A stretch of 64,000 bases of DNA from JAJDXW01 sp965202895 (lineage in GTDB: Bacteria; Pseudomonadota; Gammaproteobacteria; HK1): positions 682,001 to 746,000 of the forward strand of contig OZ241901.1 of NCBI GenBank assembly GCA_965202895.1, read 5' to 3'. Position numbers and translations under genes: made by a program. Under the pieces are notes generated by a model that worked only from the letters and a program-made list of their open reading frames with translations, ran no database searches and was not told the DNA's origin. Below, one piece after another: positions 51,303 through 60,754 of this stretch. Each line of letters opens with the position of its first letter. The stretch's first letter is position 1.

Positions 51303-53164
51303 GTTCCCGGCCGCGCCGTGAACGGGGTCCGGGCCCGGGAGCGGGGCACCCCACCCCGGCGCCGGTCTCGCCGCGGACCGGCCAGCTCGCGGCTCGCGGC
51401 GCCGTTCCGCGCGCGGCCGGGTCAGAACGAAGAGGAGAGAAGCCGAATGGACGCGAAGCTCGGCAGCGGGCGGGGCCCCGCAGGGCGCGGACGGCGCCCG
51501 GAACGTCCAGATCGCCCGGATCGCCCGGATCGCCCGGACCGTCCGGCGCGCAGCGCGGGGCGGCCCTCATCGCGCTCGTGCTGGCCCTTGCCCTGGGGTC
51601 GGGTCTCGTGACCATCGGGTGGCTGGAGGCGGCGGCGCGTTCCGCCCACGCGGCGCGTCGCACCGAGGCGGCGCTCGCGGCCGCCCGCGACGCGCTCATC
51701 GGATACGCCGTGTCCTATCCGGACCAGCACTCCGGCCGGCACGGACCGGGCTACCTCCCGTGCCCCGACACGAACGGCAACGGCTCGCCGAATACCCCCT
51801 GTCGCCGGAAGTCGCTCGGGCGTCTGCCCTGGCGCCGGCTGGGTCTGCACGACCCGCGCGACGGTGCGGGCGAGCGGCTCTGGTACGCGCTCGCCGACAA
51901 CTTCCGGGCCAACGGCCACAAGCACCGGCCGCTGAACGGCGAGACCGCGGCAGAGCTCGTGCTGGATGGACGGACCGGGATAGCCGCCGTGATCGTGGCG
52001 CCCGGGCCGCCGCTCCCGTTTCAGGACCGGGCGCGCGATCGCTTCGACCCCGCCCGGTACCTGGAAGGAGGCAACGAGACCCCCGGCGATGCGGCCTACA
52101 CCACGCGGGGGGCGCCGCCGGTCCCGCCCGGCACGGTGCCCGACCGGTTCAACGACCGGGTGGTCGCGATCTCGCGCGACGACCTCATGGCCGCGGCCGC
52201 GCGGCGGGTCCTCGCGGAGGTCCGCGAGCTCCTGCGAGGGTACCGAGGCGCGGCCTGGAACACCGGGAGGCTGCCGTGGCTGGTTCCGTGGGGCAGCGGG
52301 GCCGAGGGGGTTCTTCCCGTCCCCGGGACCATCTCGGGCCGTCTGTCCCTGGCGCCGGCCGGAGCCGTGCTCACGACCCCCTTCCGGGTGGCCGGGTCTC
52401 CGTCGGGGGGCTCGGCGGCGGCGTTCGGGACGGTCGATACGGCGGCCCTCCGTGCGCTGGCCGGGATCCCTCCCGTGCCGGCCGGGCGGTGTGCATGGAC
52501 GGCCGTATTCCGGGTCGATTGCACCGGGGAGAGCCGGGTCTCCCTGGGGCCCGACCGGGAGCGCGTGTTCCGGTTCGACCTGCACCTGGCGGGTGACGTC
52601 ACGGTCGTACCCCCCGCACCCGCCGACGTCCGGCGGCGCGGGGTGCGGGGAGCCGAATGGGCGGCGGACTCGCACGTCGAGGTCCGCGACCTCGCGGGCG
52701 GGGTGGAGACCGGACGGGGCCGGATCGAGTTCGCCGCCGGCCCGCTCCTGGGATCGCTGGCGGTGGAAGGGGTCGCATATCCGTTCGGGGCCGGCGACGA
52801 GGCGCCGGGGTGGCTGCTCGAGAACCAGTGGCACCGGTTCCTCGTGGCCGGGTTCGCCCCGGCCTTCACGGCCGGCGGTGGCGCCGCCGCCTGCGGGCCG
52901 CCGGGCCGGTGCCTCGAGCTCGTCCGCACCCGCCTCGACGGGCGGACGGACGAGAGCAGCGCGATCGCGGTCGCGGTCCTCGCCGGACCGGAGCTCTCCC
53001 ACCAGCAGCGCACGGCCGCGGCCGGCCGGCCGGATCTCTTCCCGTGGTTCGAGGGGGAGAACGCGAATCCGGCCAACCTCCGGTACGAGAGGAGACGTTC
53101 GAGCCAATCGTTCAACGACCGGGTCGCGGCAATCGCGCCTCCACCGGGGGCATCCGCGCCGTGA
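51299..53164 (+). CDS. minor pseudopilin, PilX/GspK-like
   Basis: 621 aa from TTG 51299 in a TTGA overlap; the true start may be later. Seen: after ~85 disordered Arg/Pro-rich residues, QRGAALIALVLALALGSGL, the hydrophobic N-terminal helix of a class III/PilX-type pilin (cleavage expected after RG), then a large globular part with PGYLPCPDTNGNG and paired Cys. The PCPD-x-N/D-G motif is shared with the next pseudopilin (LPCPDVDGDG), so both belong to one family. A 9-bp tandem repeat (GATCGCCCG) near 51508-51540 encodes SPGSPGSPG in the lead. Confidence 0.6.
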   Translation: MSSRPRRERGPGPGAGHPTPAPVSPRTGQLAARGAVPRAAGSERRGEKPNGREARQRAGPRRARTAPGTSRSPGSPGSPGPSGAQRGAALIALVLALALGSGLVTIGWLEAAARSAHAARRTEAALAAARDALIGYAVSYPDQHSGRHGPGYLPCPDTNGNGSPNTPCRRKSLGRLPWRRLGLHDPRDGAGERLWYALADNFRANGHKHRPLNGETAAELVLDGRTGIAAVIVAPGPPLPFQDRARDRFDPARYLEGGNETPGDAAYTTRGAPPVPPGTVPDRFNDRVVAISRDDLMAAAARRVLAEVRELLRGYRGAAWNTGRLPWLVPWGSGAEGVLPVPGTISGRLSLAPAGAVLTTPFRVAGSPSGGSAAAFGTVDTAALRALAGIPPVPAGRCAWTAVFRVDCTGESRVSLGPDRERVFRFDLHLAGDVTVVPPAPADVRRRGVRGAEWAADSHVEVRDLAGGVETGRGRIEFAAGPLLGSLAVEGVAYPFGAGDEAPGWLLENQWHRFLVAGFAPAFTAGGGAAACGPPGRCLELVRTRLDGRTDESSAIAVAVLAGPELSHQQRTAAAGRPDLFPWFEGENANPANLRYERRRSSQSFNDRVAAIAPPPGASAP

Positions 53165-54054
53165 TCCGAACCCTGCGGATGAAGAGCCGGGCAAAGCCCC
53201 GGCGGGCGGCGAAGAGAGGCTTCGAGCCCACCCGGTACGACCCGCCGGCCGGCCGGGAGGCCGGACGGCCGGCGCGGCCGTACCGGGGCGAGGCCGCCGC
53301 ATCCCGACGCAGGGCAGAAACGGCGAGCGGGGCCGACTTCGCGAGGTGGAACGACGCGAAGCAGCCTCGGCGGGCAGCGAAGGACATGGAAGGACTGTCG
53401 TTGATCGAAGTGGCGATCGCCCTCGCGGTGAGCGCCCTTCTGCTCGGGGGGCTGATGGTCCCGCTCGCCGCCCAGCTCGACCGGTACCGGCTGCGCGAGA
53501 CCGAGGCCGCCCTCGGGCAGGCGCTCGAAGCGCTGCTCGGGTACGCGGCGGCCCACGGCAACCGGCTGCCGTGCCCGGACGTCGACGGGGACGGTACGGA
53601 AGACCGGCCCGGCTCGGCGGCGGCCCCCTGCCGCAGGATCGAAGGCGAGCTTCCGCGCGCGACCCTGGGGGTGCCGGGACGGGACGGATGGGGCCGGCCG
53701 CTTCGCTACCGGGGCAACGACGCCTTCACCGGGCCGGACGGCGTGCCCCGGCCGCCGAACACCCGGGGCAGGCTCCGCATCGACAACCCGCGCACCTCCG
53801 AGCGCCTGACGGTGGGCGATCCGGAGGCGCCGGCCGCCATCCTCTTCTCGTGCGGCGCCAACGGCCGCCCCGACGGCGAGAACGACGGCACGGGCGGGAG
53901 CCCCACCGGCTGCTCGAACCCCCTTCGCCCCGATCCCCGCTATGCACATGCGGCCCCGGGCCGCGCCGGCTCGGGCGCATTCGACGACGTGCTCGTCTGG
54001 ATGTCGAAGAACGTGCTCCTCGGCCGGCTGGTGCGGGCGGGAACCTGGCCATGA
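53161..54054 (+). CDS. type IV prepilin-like protein
   Basis: 297 aa if it starts at GTG 53161 (GTGA overlap, as in the rest of the operon); ATG 53386 would give 222 aa with a 3-residue leader. Seen: EGLSLIEVAIALAVSALLLGG, a type IV prepilin cleavage/methylation motif (G then L-S-L-I-E, with the conserved Glu5), and a globular part with LPCPDVDGDGTEDRPG and FSCGANGRPDG. It is processed by prepilin peptidase and inserted in the pilus. Role as minor pilin (MshO/P-like) is inferred. Confidence 0.65.
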   Translation: MIRTLRMKSRAKPRRAAKRGFEPTRYDPPAGREAGRPARPYRGEAAASRRRAETASGADFARWNDAKQPRRAAKDMEGLSLIEVAIALAVSALLLGGLMVPLAAQLDRYRLRETEAALGQALEALLGYAAAHGNRLPCPDVDGDGTEDRPGSAAAPCRRIEGELPRATLGVPGRDGWGRPLRYRGNDAFTGPDGVPRPPNTRGRLRIDNPRTSERLTVGDPEAPAAILFSCGANGRPDGENDGTGGSPTGCSNPLRPDPRYAHAAPGRAGSGAFDDVLVWMSKNVLLGRLVRAGTWP

Positions 54055-54175
54055 ACGGAACCCGGAACCCCTGCACCCCGGTCCGACCCGCGGCGATGCG
54101 GGCGGCCCCCCGGGTCCCCTGGCCGCCATCGTCCGGCTGAAGCGCGGGGAATGCCCCGGCGCGGGAGAAGATCAC

Positions 54176-54889
54176 ATGGATGCAAGGAAGGCCGCCGGCT
54201 TCACCCTCATCGAGATCGCCATCGTGCTCGTCGTCATCGGATTGCTCGTCGGGGCGGTCATGAGCGGCCAGGAGCTCATCGGCAGCGGCCGGGTCCGCAA
54301 CCTCGCGGACTCGAACGCCGGGATCCGATCCGCGTACTTCGCCTTCGTCGACCGCTATCGCCGGGTCCCCGGGGACTGGAACGCGACCGAGGCCGGAGAA
54401 GCGCTCGGCGTCGCCGTGAACGGAGGCGGAAACGACAACGGCCGCATCGACAACCCGGCCGGAAGCGAGTGGGCCGAGCCGAACGCCCTCTGGGAACAGC
54501 TCGCGAAGGCGGGGTTCCTCCACGGAGAGTTCGCGGGCGACGCGGTCGCGCCCACCCCGGGCAACCGGCGGGCTCCGCTCAACCCGTTCAACCGGGTCAT
54601 GGTGCTCGGCCGGACGGACGACTACCTCCACGCGGGCGGCGCCCCGCCGGCACGGCTCAACCTCGTCCTCGGCCGCGGGATCCCGGTCGAGCTCGCGCGC
54701 GAGCTCGACGTCAAGATCGACGACGGCGTCCCCGACACCGGCGCGCTGCGCCTGACGGTGAGCAGCGGGGCCGCGTTCGGCGAGGCGGCGGAAGGCGAGG
54801 CGGCCTGCGTGCGGACCGGCGGGGGCGGCGCCCGGATCTACGACGTGGGCAGCGACAGCGAGGACTGCAACGTCACCTATCTCTATTGA
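54176..54889 (+). CDS. type IV prepilin (major or minor MSHA-like pilin)
   Basis: 237 aa, ATG 54176. Seen: a short leader MDARKAAG followed by FTLIEIAIVLVVIGLLVGAV, a textbook class IV prepilin motif with Glu5, then a globular part (RVRNLADSNAGIRSAYFAF, RYRRVPGDWNATEAG) and a C-terminal CVRTGGGG...DCNVTYLY with a likely disulfide. Last gene of the pilus operon. The prepilin peptidase is not in the window. Confidence 0.85.
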   Translation: MDARKAAGFTLIEIAIVLVVIGLLVGAVMSGQELIGSGRVRNLADSNAGIRSAYFAFVDRYRRVPGDWNATEAGEALGVAVNGGGNDNGRIDNPAGSEWAEPNALWEQLAKAGFLHGEFAGDAVAPTPGNRRAPLNPFNRVMVLGRTDDYLHAGGAPPARLNLVLGRGIPVELARELDVKIDDGVPDTGALRLTVSSGAAFGEAAEGEAACVRTGGGGARIYDVGSDSEDCNVTYLY

Positions 54890-55321
54890 ACGGAGCGGGA
54901 TGCGGACGCCCCGGGGCTCACGGCCGGAGCCGCCGCCCCCGGGCCGCGGCCCTCCCCGCCTTCCCGGCCGGCGGCCGCCCACCTGGTGGGCGTTCCTGAA
55001 CGGAACGCCGGTTCGGGCGGCCTTGGCGACGCACGCTCCGGCCAGCTCGTACAAACCCCGCAAGCCCTCCGGGATCAACCGGATCAGGAAGTCCTCCGGC
55101 ATCCCGGAAAGACTGGTTGCCGGGAAGGAGGACCTCATCCTCTCGCGGCGCCTGCCCCGAGGCTCCTCGAAGCAGCGCCATCTTCGCGGTCGAAGCGTTC
55201 GATGGCGCGGCCGCCGGGCGCCTGCGGATCGCGCGGTGCGTCGAAGGCCGCGGACCGGGAGGGACGCACCCGGCTGCCCGTGCCTCGCCGGCCCGAGGTG
55301 CAGCCTCGCTAGAATAGCCGG
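54890..55321. other. intergenic region between pilus operon and prfA
   Basis: 432 bp with no credible gene. It holds a perfect stem GGCGTTCC-TGAAC-GGAACGCC at 54989-55009, a possible terminator without T-tract, and GAAGCAGCGCCATCTTC near 55169, which recurs near 42418. The prfA promoter should be here but no clear boxes are visible. Confidence 0.45.
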
Positions 55322-56410
55322 ATGCACCCCTCCGTCGTGGACAGGCTCGAGGCGATCGCGGGGCGTCGGGAGGAGCTGAGCGGACTGCTCGCCGACCCCG
55401 CCGTGCTCGCGGACCAGGCCCGCTTTCGCTCCCTCGCGAAGGAGTTCTCCGATCTGCAGCCCGTCTCGGACTGCTACCGCCGTTACCGCGATGCCGCCGA
55501 CGCCGTCGAGTCGACGCACGAGATGCTGGGGGACCCGGACCCGGACGTCCGCGGGCTTGCCCGGGACGAGCTCGGGGAGGCGGAGTCGGCGCGCGACGCC
55601 GTCGAACAGGAGCTCCGCACCCTGCTCATTCCCGTGGACCCGGCCGACGACGGCAACACGTTCCTCGAGATCCGGGCCGGCGCGGGGGGCGAGGAAGCGG
55701 CGCTCTTCGCCGGGGACCTCCTCCGGATGTACCTCCGGTACGCGGAGGCGCGGCGGTGGAGCATGGAGGTCATGAGCGAGAGCCGGAGCGAGCAGGGCGG
55801 CTACCGCGAGGTGGTGATCCGGGTGGTCGGTCGCAAGGCGTACTCGCGGCTCAAGTTCGAATCGGGCGGGCATCGGGTCCAGCGGGTGCCGGAGACCGAG
55901 TCGCAGGGCCGGATCCACACCTCCGCGTGCACGGTGGCGGTGCTGCCCGAGATCGAGGACGTGAACGAGGTGGAGGTCGACGCGGGGGACCTCAAGATCG
56001 ACACCTTCCGGGCGTCGGGCGCAGGCGGCCAGCACGTCAACAAGACCGACTCCGCGATCCGCATCACCCACCTGCCGACCGGCATGGTGGTGGAGTGCCA
56101 GGACGAGCGGTCGCAGCACAAGAACCGTTCGCGCGCCCTGTCCCTGCTCCGCGCCCGCCTGCTCGCGGCGGAGCGCGACCGGCAGGCGGCGGAGCGGGCG
56201 GAGGAGCGGCGGCTGCTCGTCGGGAGCGGCGACCGCTCGCAGCGGATCCGGACCTACAATTTCCCCCAGGGGCGCATCACCGACCATCGCATCCATTTGA
56301 CCCTGTACCGGCTCGACGCGGTGCTGGAGGGAGATCTCGATCCGCTCGTCGATCCGCTGCTCGGCGCGTACCAGGCCGACCAGCTCGCCGCCATGGGACT
56401 CGAAGGATGA
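55322..56410 (+). CDS. prfA: peptide chain release factor 1
   Basis: 362 aa, ATG 55322. Seen: the GGQ motif in ASGAGGQHVNKTDSAIRI (about residue 236), which acts at the ribosomal peptidyl-transferase centre, the preceding IEIRAGAGGEEAALFAGD block, and TYNFPQGRITDHRI near the end. Full length and standard. It reads UAA and UAG stop codons. The stop overlaps the prmC start (ATGA). Confidence 0.97.
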   Translation: MHPSVVDRLEAIAGRREELSGLLADPAVLADQARFRSLAKEFSDLQPVSDCYRRYRDAADAVESTHEMLGDPDPDVRGLARDELGEAESARDAVEQELRTLLIPVDPADDGNTFLEIRAGAGGEEAALFAGDLLRMYLRYAEARRWSMEVMSESRSEQGGYREVVIRVVGRKAYSRLKFESGGHRVQRVPETESQGRIHTSACTVAVLPEIEDVNEVEVDAGDLKIDTFRASGAGGQHVNKTDSAIRITHLPTGMVVECQDERSQHKNRSRALSLLRARLLAAERDRQAAERAEERRLLVGSGDRSQRIRTYNFPQGRITDHRIHLTLYRLDAVLEGDLDPLVDPLLGAYQADQLAAMGLEG

Positions 56411-57315
56411 CCCTGCCGACGGCGTTGGCGTTGGCGCTGGCGCCGGCGGCGGCGCCGGAGACCGCGGGCGGGTTGCTCGACGAGGCCCGGCGGGTGCTCG
56501 CCGGCGTGGACGCGCCCCCCCTCGACGCTCCCGCGCTGGACGCCTCCCTGCTGCTGGCGCACGTGCTCGCGCTGCCCCGCACGGCCCTCCTCGCCCGTCC
56601 CGAGATCCCGGTCGGGCCGGCCGAGCGGAGGCGGTACGGCGCACTCGTCGGGCGGCGGGCGGCCGGCGAGCCGCTCGCATGGCTCACCGGCCGGCGCGAG
56701 TTCTGGTCGCTCGACCTCGAGGTCGGGCGCTCCACCCTCGTCCCCCGGCCGGAGACCGAGCGGCTCGTCGAGGCGGTGCTCGCGGCCGTGGCGGAGATGG
56801 GCGGGGAGGCGCACCCGCGGGTCGCGGACCTCGGGACGGGGTGCGGGGCCGTCGCCATCGCGGTCGCGCGGGAGGTGGAGCGGGCCGACGTCGTCGCGAC
56901 CGAGATCGATCCGGCGGCGCTCGCGGTCGCGCGCCGCAACGTGCGGCGCCTCGCGCCGGGGCGGGTCGAGCTTCGCCTCGGGTCCTGGTGCGCCCCGCTC
57001 GAACCCGGAGCGTTCTCCGTCATCGCGAGCAACCCGCCGTACCTTCGGGCGGACGATCCGCACCTCGAGGGGGACGGGGTCCGCCGCGAGCCGCGCCGCG
57101 CCCTCGTCGGGGGACGCGACGGGCTCGCCGCGATCCGGGCGATCGCGGGGGGGGCGGGGCGGCGCCTGCGTCGGGGCGGAAGGGTCCTCGTCGAGCACGG
57201 GGCGGGGCAGGGGGAGGCGGTCCGGCGCGTGCTCGGGGCGGCCGGGTTCGAACGGGTGCGCACCTTCCGGGACCTCGGGGGCCGGGAGCGGGTGGCGGAG
57301 GGCGCGAGGCCCTGA
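56407..57315 (+). CDS. prmC: peptide chain release factor N5-glutamine methyltransferase PrmC
   Basis: 302 aa, ATG 56407 overlapping the prfA stop. Seen: N-terminal helical domain (LDASLLLAHVLALPRTALL), GRREFWSLDLEV and PRPETERLVE, SAM motif VADLGTGCGAVAIAVA, and catalytic SNPPYL (about 208-213). It methylates the Gln of the GGQ motif of release factors, which explains its coupling with prfA. Confidence 0.96.
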   Translation: MTLPTALALALAPAAAPETAGGLLDEARRVLAGVDAPPLDAPALDASLLLAHVLALPRTALLARPEIPVGPAERRRYGALVGRRAAGEPLAWLTGRREFWSLDLEVGRSTLVPRPETERLVEAVLAAVAEMGGEAHPRVADLGTGCGAVAIAVAREVERADVVATEIDPAALAVARRNVRRLAPGRVELRLGSWCAPLEPGAFSVIASNPPYLRADDPHLEGDGVRREPRRALVGGRDGLAAIRAIAGGAGRRLRRGGRVLVEHGAGQGEAVRRVLGAAGFERVRTFRDLGGRERVAEGARP

Positions 57316-57743
57316 TCCGGAGCGCCGTGCGAGGGCCGGATACGGCGGGCGCGGCGGCGGAAGCGGGCGGGGACGGAGGCGGCGTGGACGGTGGTGGGCG
57401 GCGGATCGTGGGCGGAAGGGCCGAGCCGGGCCGGGCGGCCATGATTGGCCCGGACGTCTCACCGTGCCCCCGCTCGGGGGCGGATCCCGGTCGACGAGCT
57501 CGGGGCGGTCCGGCCCGAGCTGCTGCGGCGCCTGCCATCCCACCGGACCGAACAGACCCCGCCGAGGCGGCCCATACACGGAATTTCCGACACCCCCTTG
57601 GACGCCGATCCGCTCACGGCGGCGGGCCGTACCCCCTCGATCCGCTTCGACCGCGCGAACGCGGCCGGGCCGGCTGCGCCTCGAGCGCCTCGCGGCCCGC
57701 CGCCACCGCGTCTCGACGCCCTCGCGGCCCGGCCCGATGAGAC
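57316..57743. other. intergenic region without a gene
   Basis: 428 bp between prmC and the moeB-like gene. Very GC-rich, with long spurious frames on both strands but no start with a ribosome site and no family resemblance. No repeat of the families above was found. Confidence 0.5.
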
Positions 57744-58538
57744 ATGCGGCTTAGCCCCGATCAGCGCGAGCGGTACAGCCGTCACCTCCAGCTCCCCGAG
57801 ATCGGAGAAGCCGGACAGGCGCGCCTTTCAGCCGCCCGCGTGCTGGTGATCGGGGCGGGCGGGCTCGGCTCGCCGGCCGTCATGTTCCTCGCCGCGGCGG
57901 GGGTCGGCGCCCTCGCCATCGCCGACTACGACCGGGTGGAGCTCTCGAACCTGCAGCGCCAGGTGCTCTACCGTTCATCGGACGTCGGGGAAGACAAGGT
58001 GTCGGCCGCGCAGGATGCGGTGGCCGCGATGAATCCCGACGTGCGGGTGGAGGCGATCCCCTGGGCGATGGACGGGCCGGAGCTCGTCCGCGAGGTGGAG
58101 AGGGCGGACGCGGTGGTGGATGCGAGCGACAACTTCGAGACGCGCTTCGAGGTGAACGCGGCCTGCCTGGCGGCGGGCACCCCTCTCGTCTCCGGGGCGG
58201 CCATCCGCATGGAAGGCCAGGTCGCCGTCTTCGATCCGAACGACCCCGGGTCCCCTTGCTACCGGTGCGTCTTCGACGATACCGGGGACCCGGAGGAGCC
58301 GTGCGCGCGGGTCGGGGTGTTCGCCCCGGTGGCGGGCATCGCGGGGACCATCCAGGCCGCGGAGGCGATCAAGATCGCCGCCGGCGTGCCGTCGGGGCTG
58401 AGGCGCCGGCTCATGCTCATCGACGCCCGCTCGATGCAGGTGCGGACCGTCCGGGTGCGGCGCGACCCCGCCTGCCCGGCCTGCGGCGCCCGGCCCTCTC
58501 CGCACGCGGCCGGACCCGGCGGGGCGGCGGCGCCGTGA
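57744..58538 (+). CDS. moeB: MoeB/ThiF-type adenylyltransferase
   Basis: 264 aa, ATG 57744. Seen: RYSRHLQLPEIGEAGQARL, nucleotide-binding GAGGLGSPAVMFLAAAGVG, NLQRQVLYRSSDVG, DASDNFETRFEVNAAC, and zinc Cys pairs CYRC and CPAC. E1-like enzyme that adenylates the C-terminal Gly of MoaD (molybdopterin synthesis) or ThiS. Position after prfA-prmC is the gammaproteobacterial arrangement. It overlaps ubiD (GTGA). Confidence 0.93.
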   Translation: MRLSPDQRERYSRHLQLPEIGEAGQARLSAARVLVIGAGGLGSPAVMFLAAAGVGALAIADYDRVELSNLQRQVLYRSSDVGEDKVSAAQDAVAAMNPDVRVEAIPWAMDGPELVREVERADAVVDASDNFETRFEVNAACLAAGTPLVSGAAIRMEGQVAVFDPNDPGSPCYRCVFDDTGDPEEPCARVGVFAPVAGIAGTIQAAEAIKIAAGVPSGLRRRLMLIDARSMQVRTVRVRRDPACPACGARPSPHAAGPGGAAAP

Positions 58539-60109
58539 GCTCCGCCCGCACTCCCGCCCCGGTCCCGGCCCCGGCGGCCTCCTTCACGGCCCCGGCGCCC
58601 CGGCACCGCTACCGGGACCTCCGGGACTTCGTCGCGGGCCTCGAGGCGTCCGGCGACCTCGTGCGGGTACGCGCGGAGGTCGACCCCAGGCTCGAGATGA
58701 CCGCGGTCTGCGACCGCACCCTTCGGGGCGGCGGCCCCGCACTCCTCTTCGAGCGGCCCACGGGGCACCGGGTACCGGTGCTCGCCAACCTCTTCGGGAC
58801 CCGGAGCCGGGTCGCGCGCGCGATGGGGGCGGAGAGCGTCGCCGCGCTCCGCGAGATCGGCGAGCTGCTCGCCTTCCTCCGCCAGCCGGACCCGCCCCGA
58901 GGCCTTCGCGAGGCCTGGAAGTCCCTTCCCGTCTTCCGGCAGGTGCTCGCGATGTCGCCCCGCGAGACGCGCTCCCCGCCCTGCCGGGAGGTGGTGCTGG
59001 AGGGAGACCGGGTCGACCTCGGGGAGTGGCCGGTCCAGACCTGCTGGCCGGAGGACGCGGGCCCTCTCGTCACCTGGGCCCTCGTCATCACCCGGGGACC
59101 GCGCGGGGGCCGGCAGAACCTCGGCATCTACCGCCAGCAGGTCATCGATCGGAACCGGGTCATCATGCGCTGGCTCCCCCACCGGGGGGGGGCGCTCGAC
59201 CACCGGGCATGGCGCGGGGAACGGCCGGGGGAGCCGTTCCCGGTCGCCGTCGCCCTCGGAGCGGATCCGGCGACGACCCTCGCCGCGGTGACCCCGATCC
59301 CGGATTCGCTCTCGGAGTACGCGTTCGCAGGGCTGCTCCGGGGCGGGCGCACCGAGGTCGCGCGGGCGCTCGGATCCGATCTCCAGGTCCCGGCGGCCGC
59401 GGAGATCGTGCTCGAGGGCGCCATCCATCCGGGGGACGAGGCCCCGGAAGGCCCGTTCGGGGACCACACCGGGTACTACAACGACGTCGAGACGTTTCCG
59501 GTCTTCACCATCGACCGCATCACCCACCGCCGCGACCCCATCTACCACAGCACCTATACCGGGCGCCCGCCGGACGAGCCGGCCGTCCTCGGCGCGGCCA
59601 TGAACGAGCTCTTCATCCCCCTCCTTCGCCGCCAATTCCCCGAGATCCGGGACTTCTACCTGCCCCCCGAGGGCTGCTCGTACCGGATCGGCATCGTCTC
59701 GATGGAGAAGCAGTACCCCGGGCACGCGAAGCGGGTGATGTTCGGGCTCTGGTCGGTCCTGCGCCAGTTCATGTACACCAAGATCATCATCGTGGCCGAC
59801 CGGGACATCGACGTCCGGAGCTGGAAGGACGTGGCCTGGGCGCTCTCGACGAGGGTGGACCCCGCCCGCGACCTCACCCTGGTCGAGAACACGCCGATCG
59901 ACTACCTCGACTTCGCGTCGCCGGTGGCCGGGCTCGGCTCGAAGATGGGGATCGACGCCACGGCCAAATGGCCGGGGGAGACGGAGCGCGGGTGGGGCCG
60001 GCCCATCGTCATGGACCGGGACGTGCTCGGTCGGGTGGATGCGATGTGGGAGAGCCTGGGAATCCCGCTGCCGGGCGGCGAGCCGTGCGCGGGGGACCCC
60101 GGCGTCTGA
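58535..60109 (+). CDS. ubiD: UbiD family decarboxylase
   Basis: 524 aa, GTG 58535 in a GTGA overlap with moeB. Seen: YRDLRDFVAGLEASGDLVRV, GRQNLGIYRQQVIDRNRV, the prenylated-FMN site region PEGPFGDHTGYYN, HSTYTGRPPDEP, and KIIIVADRDIDVRSWKDVAW. It decarboxylates 3-polyprenyl-4-hydroxybenzoate in ubiquinone synthesis using a prenylated flavin. The N-terminus carries ~25 extra Ala/Pro residues. Confidence 0.94.
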   Translation: MSSARTPAPVPAPAASFTAPAPRHRYRDLRDFVAGLEASGDLVRVRAEVDPRLEMTAVCDRTLRGGGPALLFERPTGHRVPVLANLFGTRSRVARAMGAESVAALREIGELLAFLRQPDPPRGLREAWKSLPVFRQVLAMSPRETRSPPCREVVLEGDRVDLGEWPVQTCWPEDAGPLVTWALVITRGPRGGRQNLGIYRQQVIDRNRVIMRWLPHRGGALDHRAWRGERPGEPFPVAVALGADPATTLAAVTPIPDSLSEYAFAGLLRGGRTEVARALGSDLQVPAAAEIVLEGAIHPGDEAPEGPFGDHTGYYNDVETFPVFTIDRITHRRDPIYHSTYTGRPPDEPAVLGAAMNELFIPLLRRQFPEIRDFYLPPEGCSYRIGIVSMEKQYPGHAKRVMFGLWSVLRQFMYTKIIIVADRDIDVRSWKDVAWALSTRVDPARDLTLVENTPIDYLDFASPVAGLGSKMGIDATAKWPGETERGWGRPIVMDRDVLGRVDAMWESLGIPLPGGEPCAGDPGV

Positions 60110-60274
60110 GCCTCCGCCCCCGCCCCCGCCTCCGGCGCGCGCCGGCCCGATGCCTGCTTCGCCTCCCTCGACCGGGCCGCTGGTACGCCCATCGCCGCCT
60201 CCTGGAACCGATCGGATACGTCCCTCCGGCGCCCCGCGTGGCACACCGTCACCACCAACTGCCGCAGAGCACGA

Positions 60275-60303
60275 TGCGGGCGAGACACGGGCGTTCCCAG
60301 GAC
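60275..60303. repeat. half of the dispersed palindromic element
   Basis: TGCGGGCGAGACACGGGCG then TTCCCAGGAC, the right arm of the family seen throughout the defence island. No clear left arm is nearby. It is the only notable item in 60110-60391. Confidence 0.5.
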
Positions 60304-60391
60304 AGCGCGGGCTCCCCCGGACCCGGGCCGGCCGGGTGCACGTCGGGCGCCGAAGCCGGCCGCCGAAGCCGACACCGGGCGCCGAAGCCGA

Positions 60392-60420
60392 TTGACAATG
60401 CACGGAACATTCTCTTGAAT
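60392..60420 (+). promoter_or_regulatory. promoter of the cobalamin-controlled cbt genes
   Basis: TTGACA at 60392-60397, 17-bp spacer, TTGAAT at 60415-60420, directly upstream of the cobalamin riboswitch. Confidence 0.65.
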
Positions 60421-60636
60421 GGCGCGGTTGCGCGAACGGGTGCCCGCCCTGTGCGTTTCGCACGGGGAGGGTGAAACGGGAAGCCGGTGCGCCAAGCGAC
60501 GAGCCGGGGCAAGGCCGGCGCTGCCCCCGCAACGGTAAGCGGCTGGAGGGATCCGTGGGTTGGCGACCGGCGGTCGTTGCCCTCCCACGGAACGGAGCCC
60601 TCCGCCGCGAGCCCGGAGACCGGCCCGATTCGCGTC
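60421..60636 (+). promoter_or_regulatory. cobalamin (B12) riboswitch
   Basis: Seen: GGGAAGCCGGTGCG (60478-60491), the B12-box stretch GCTGCCCCCGCAACGGTAA (60520-60538) and the closing GAGCCCGGAGACCGGCC (about 60608-60624), with the usual helices between. It lies right after a promoter and about 120 bp before cbtB. In known members coenzyme B12 binding shuts off expression, so cbtB-cbtA should be repressed when B12 is plentiful. Confidence 0.93.
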
Positions 60637-60754
60637 TCGAGCGCGGCTTCGTATCACGGTGGGTGATGCGGGCTCGCCGGCGCGGGACCTCGCCCGCGCC
60701 GATGGGTTCCTCGGTCGAAGCCGTCCAGTCGAAGGCTCTTCGAGGAGACCCGAG

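Noticed and set aside
57445..57849. ORF overlapping the start of the moeB-like gene
   Set aside because: It overlaps a certain gene in another frame, and the composition is that of a shadow frame.
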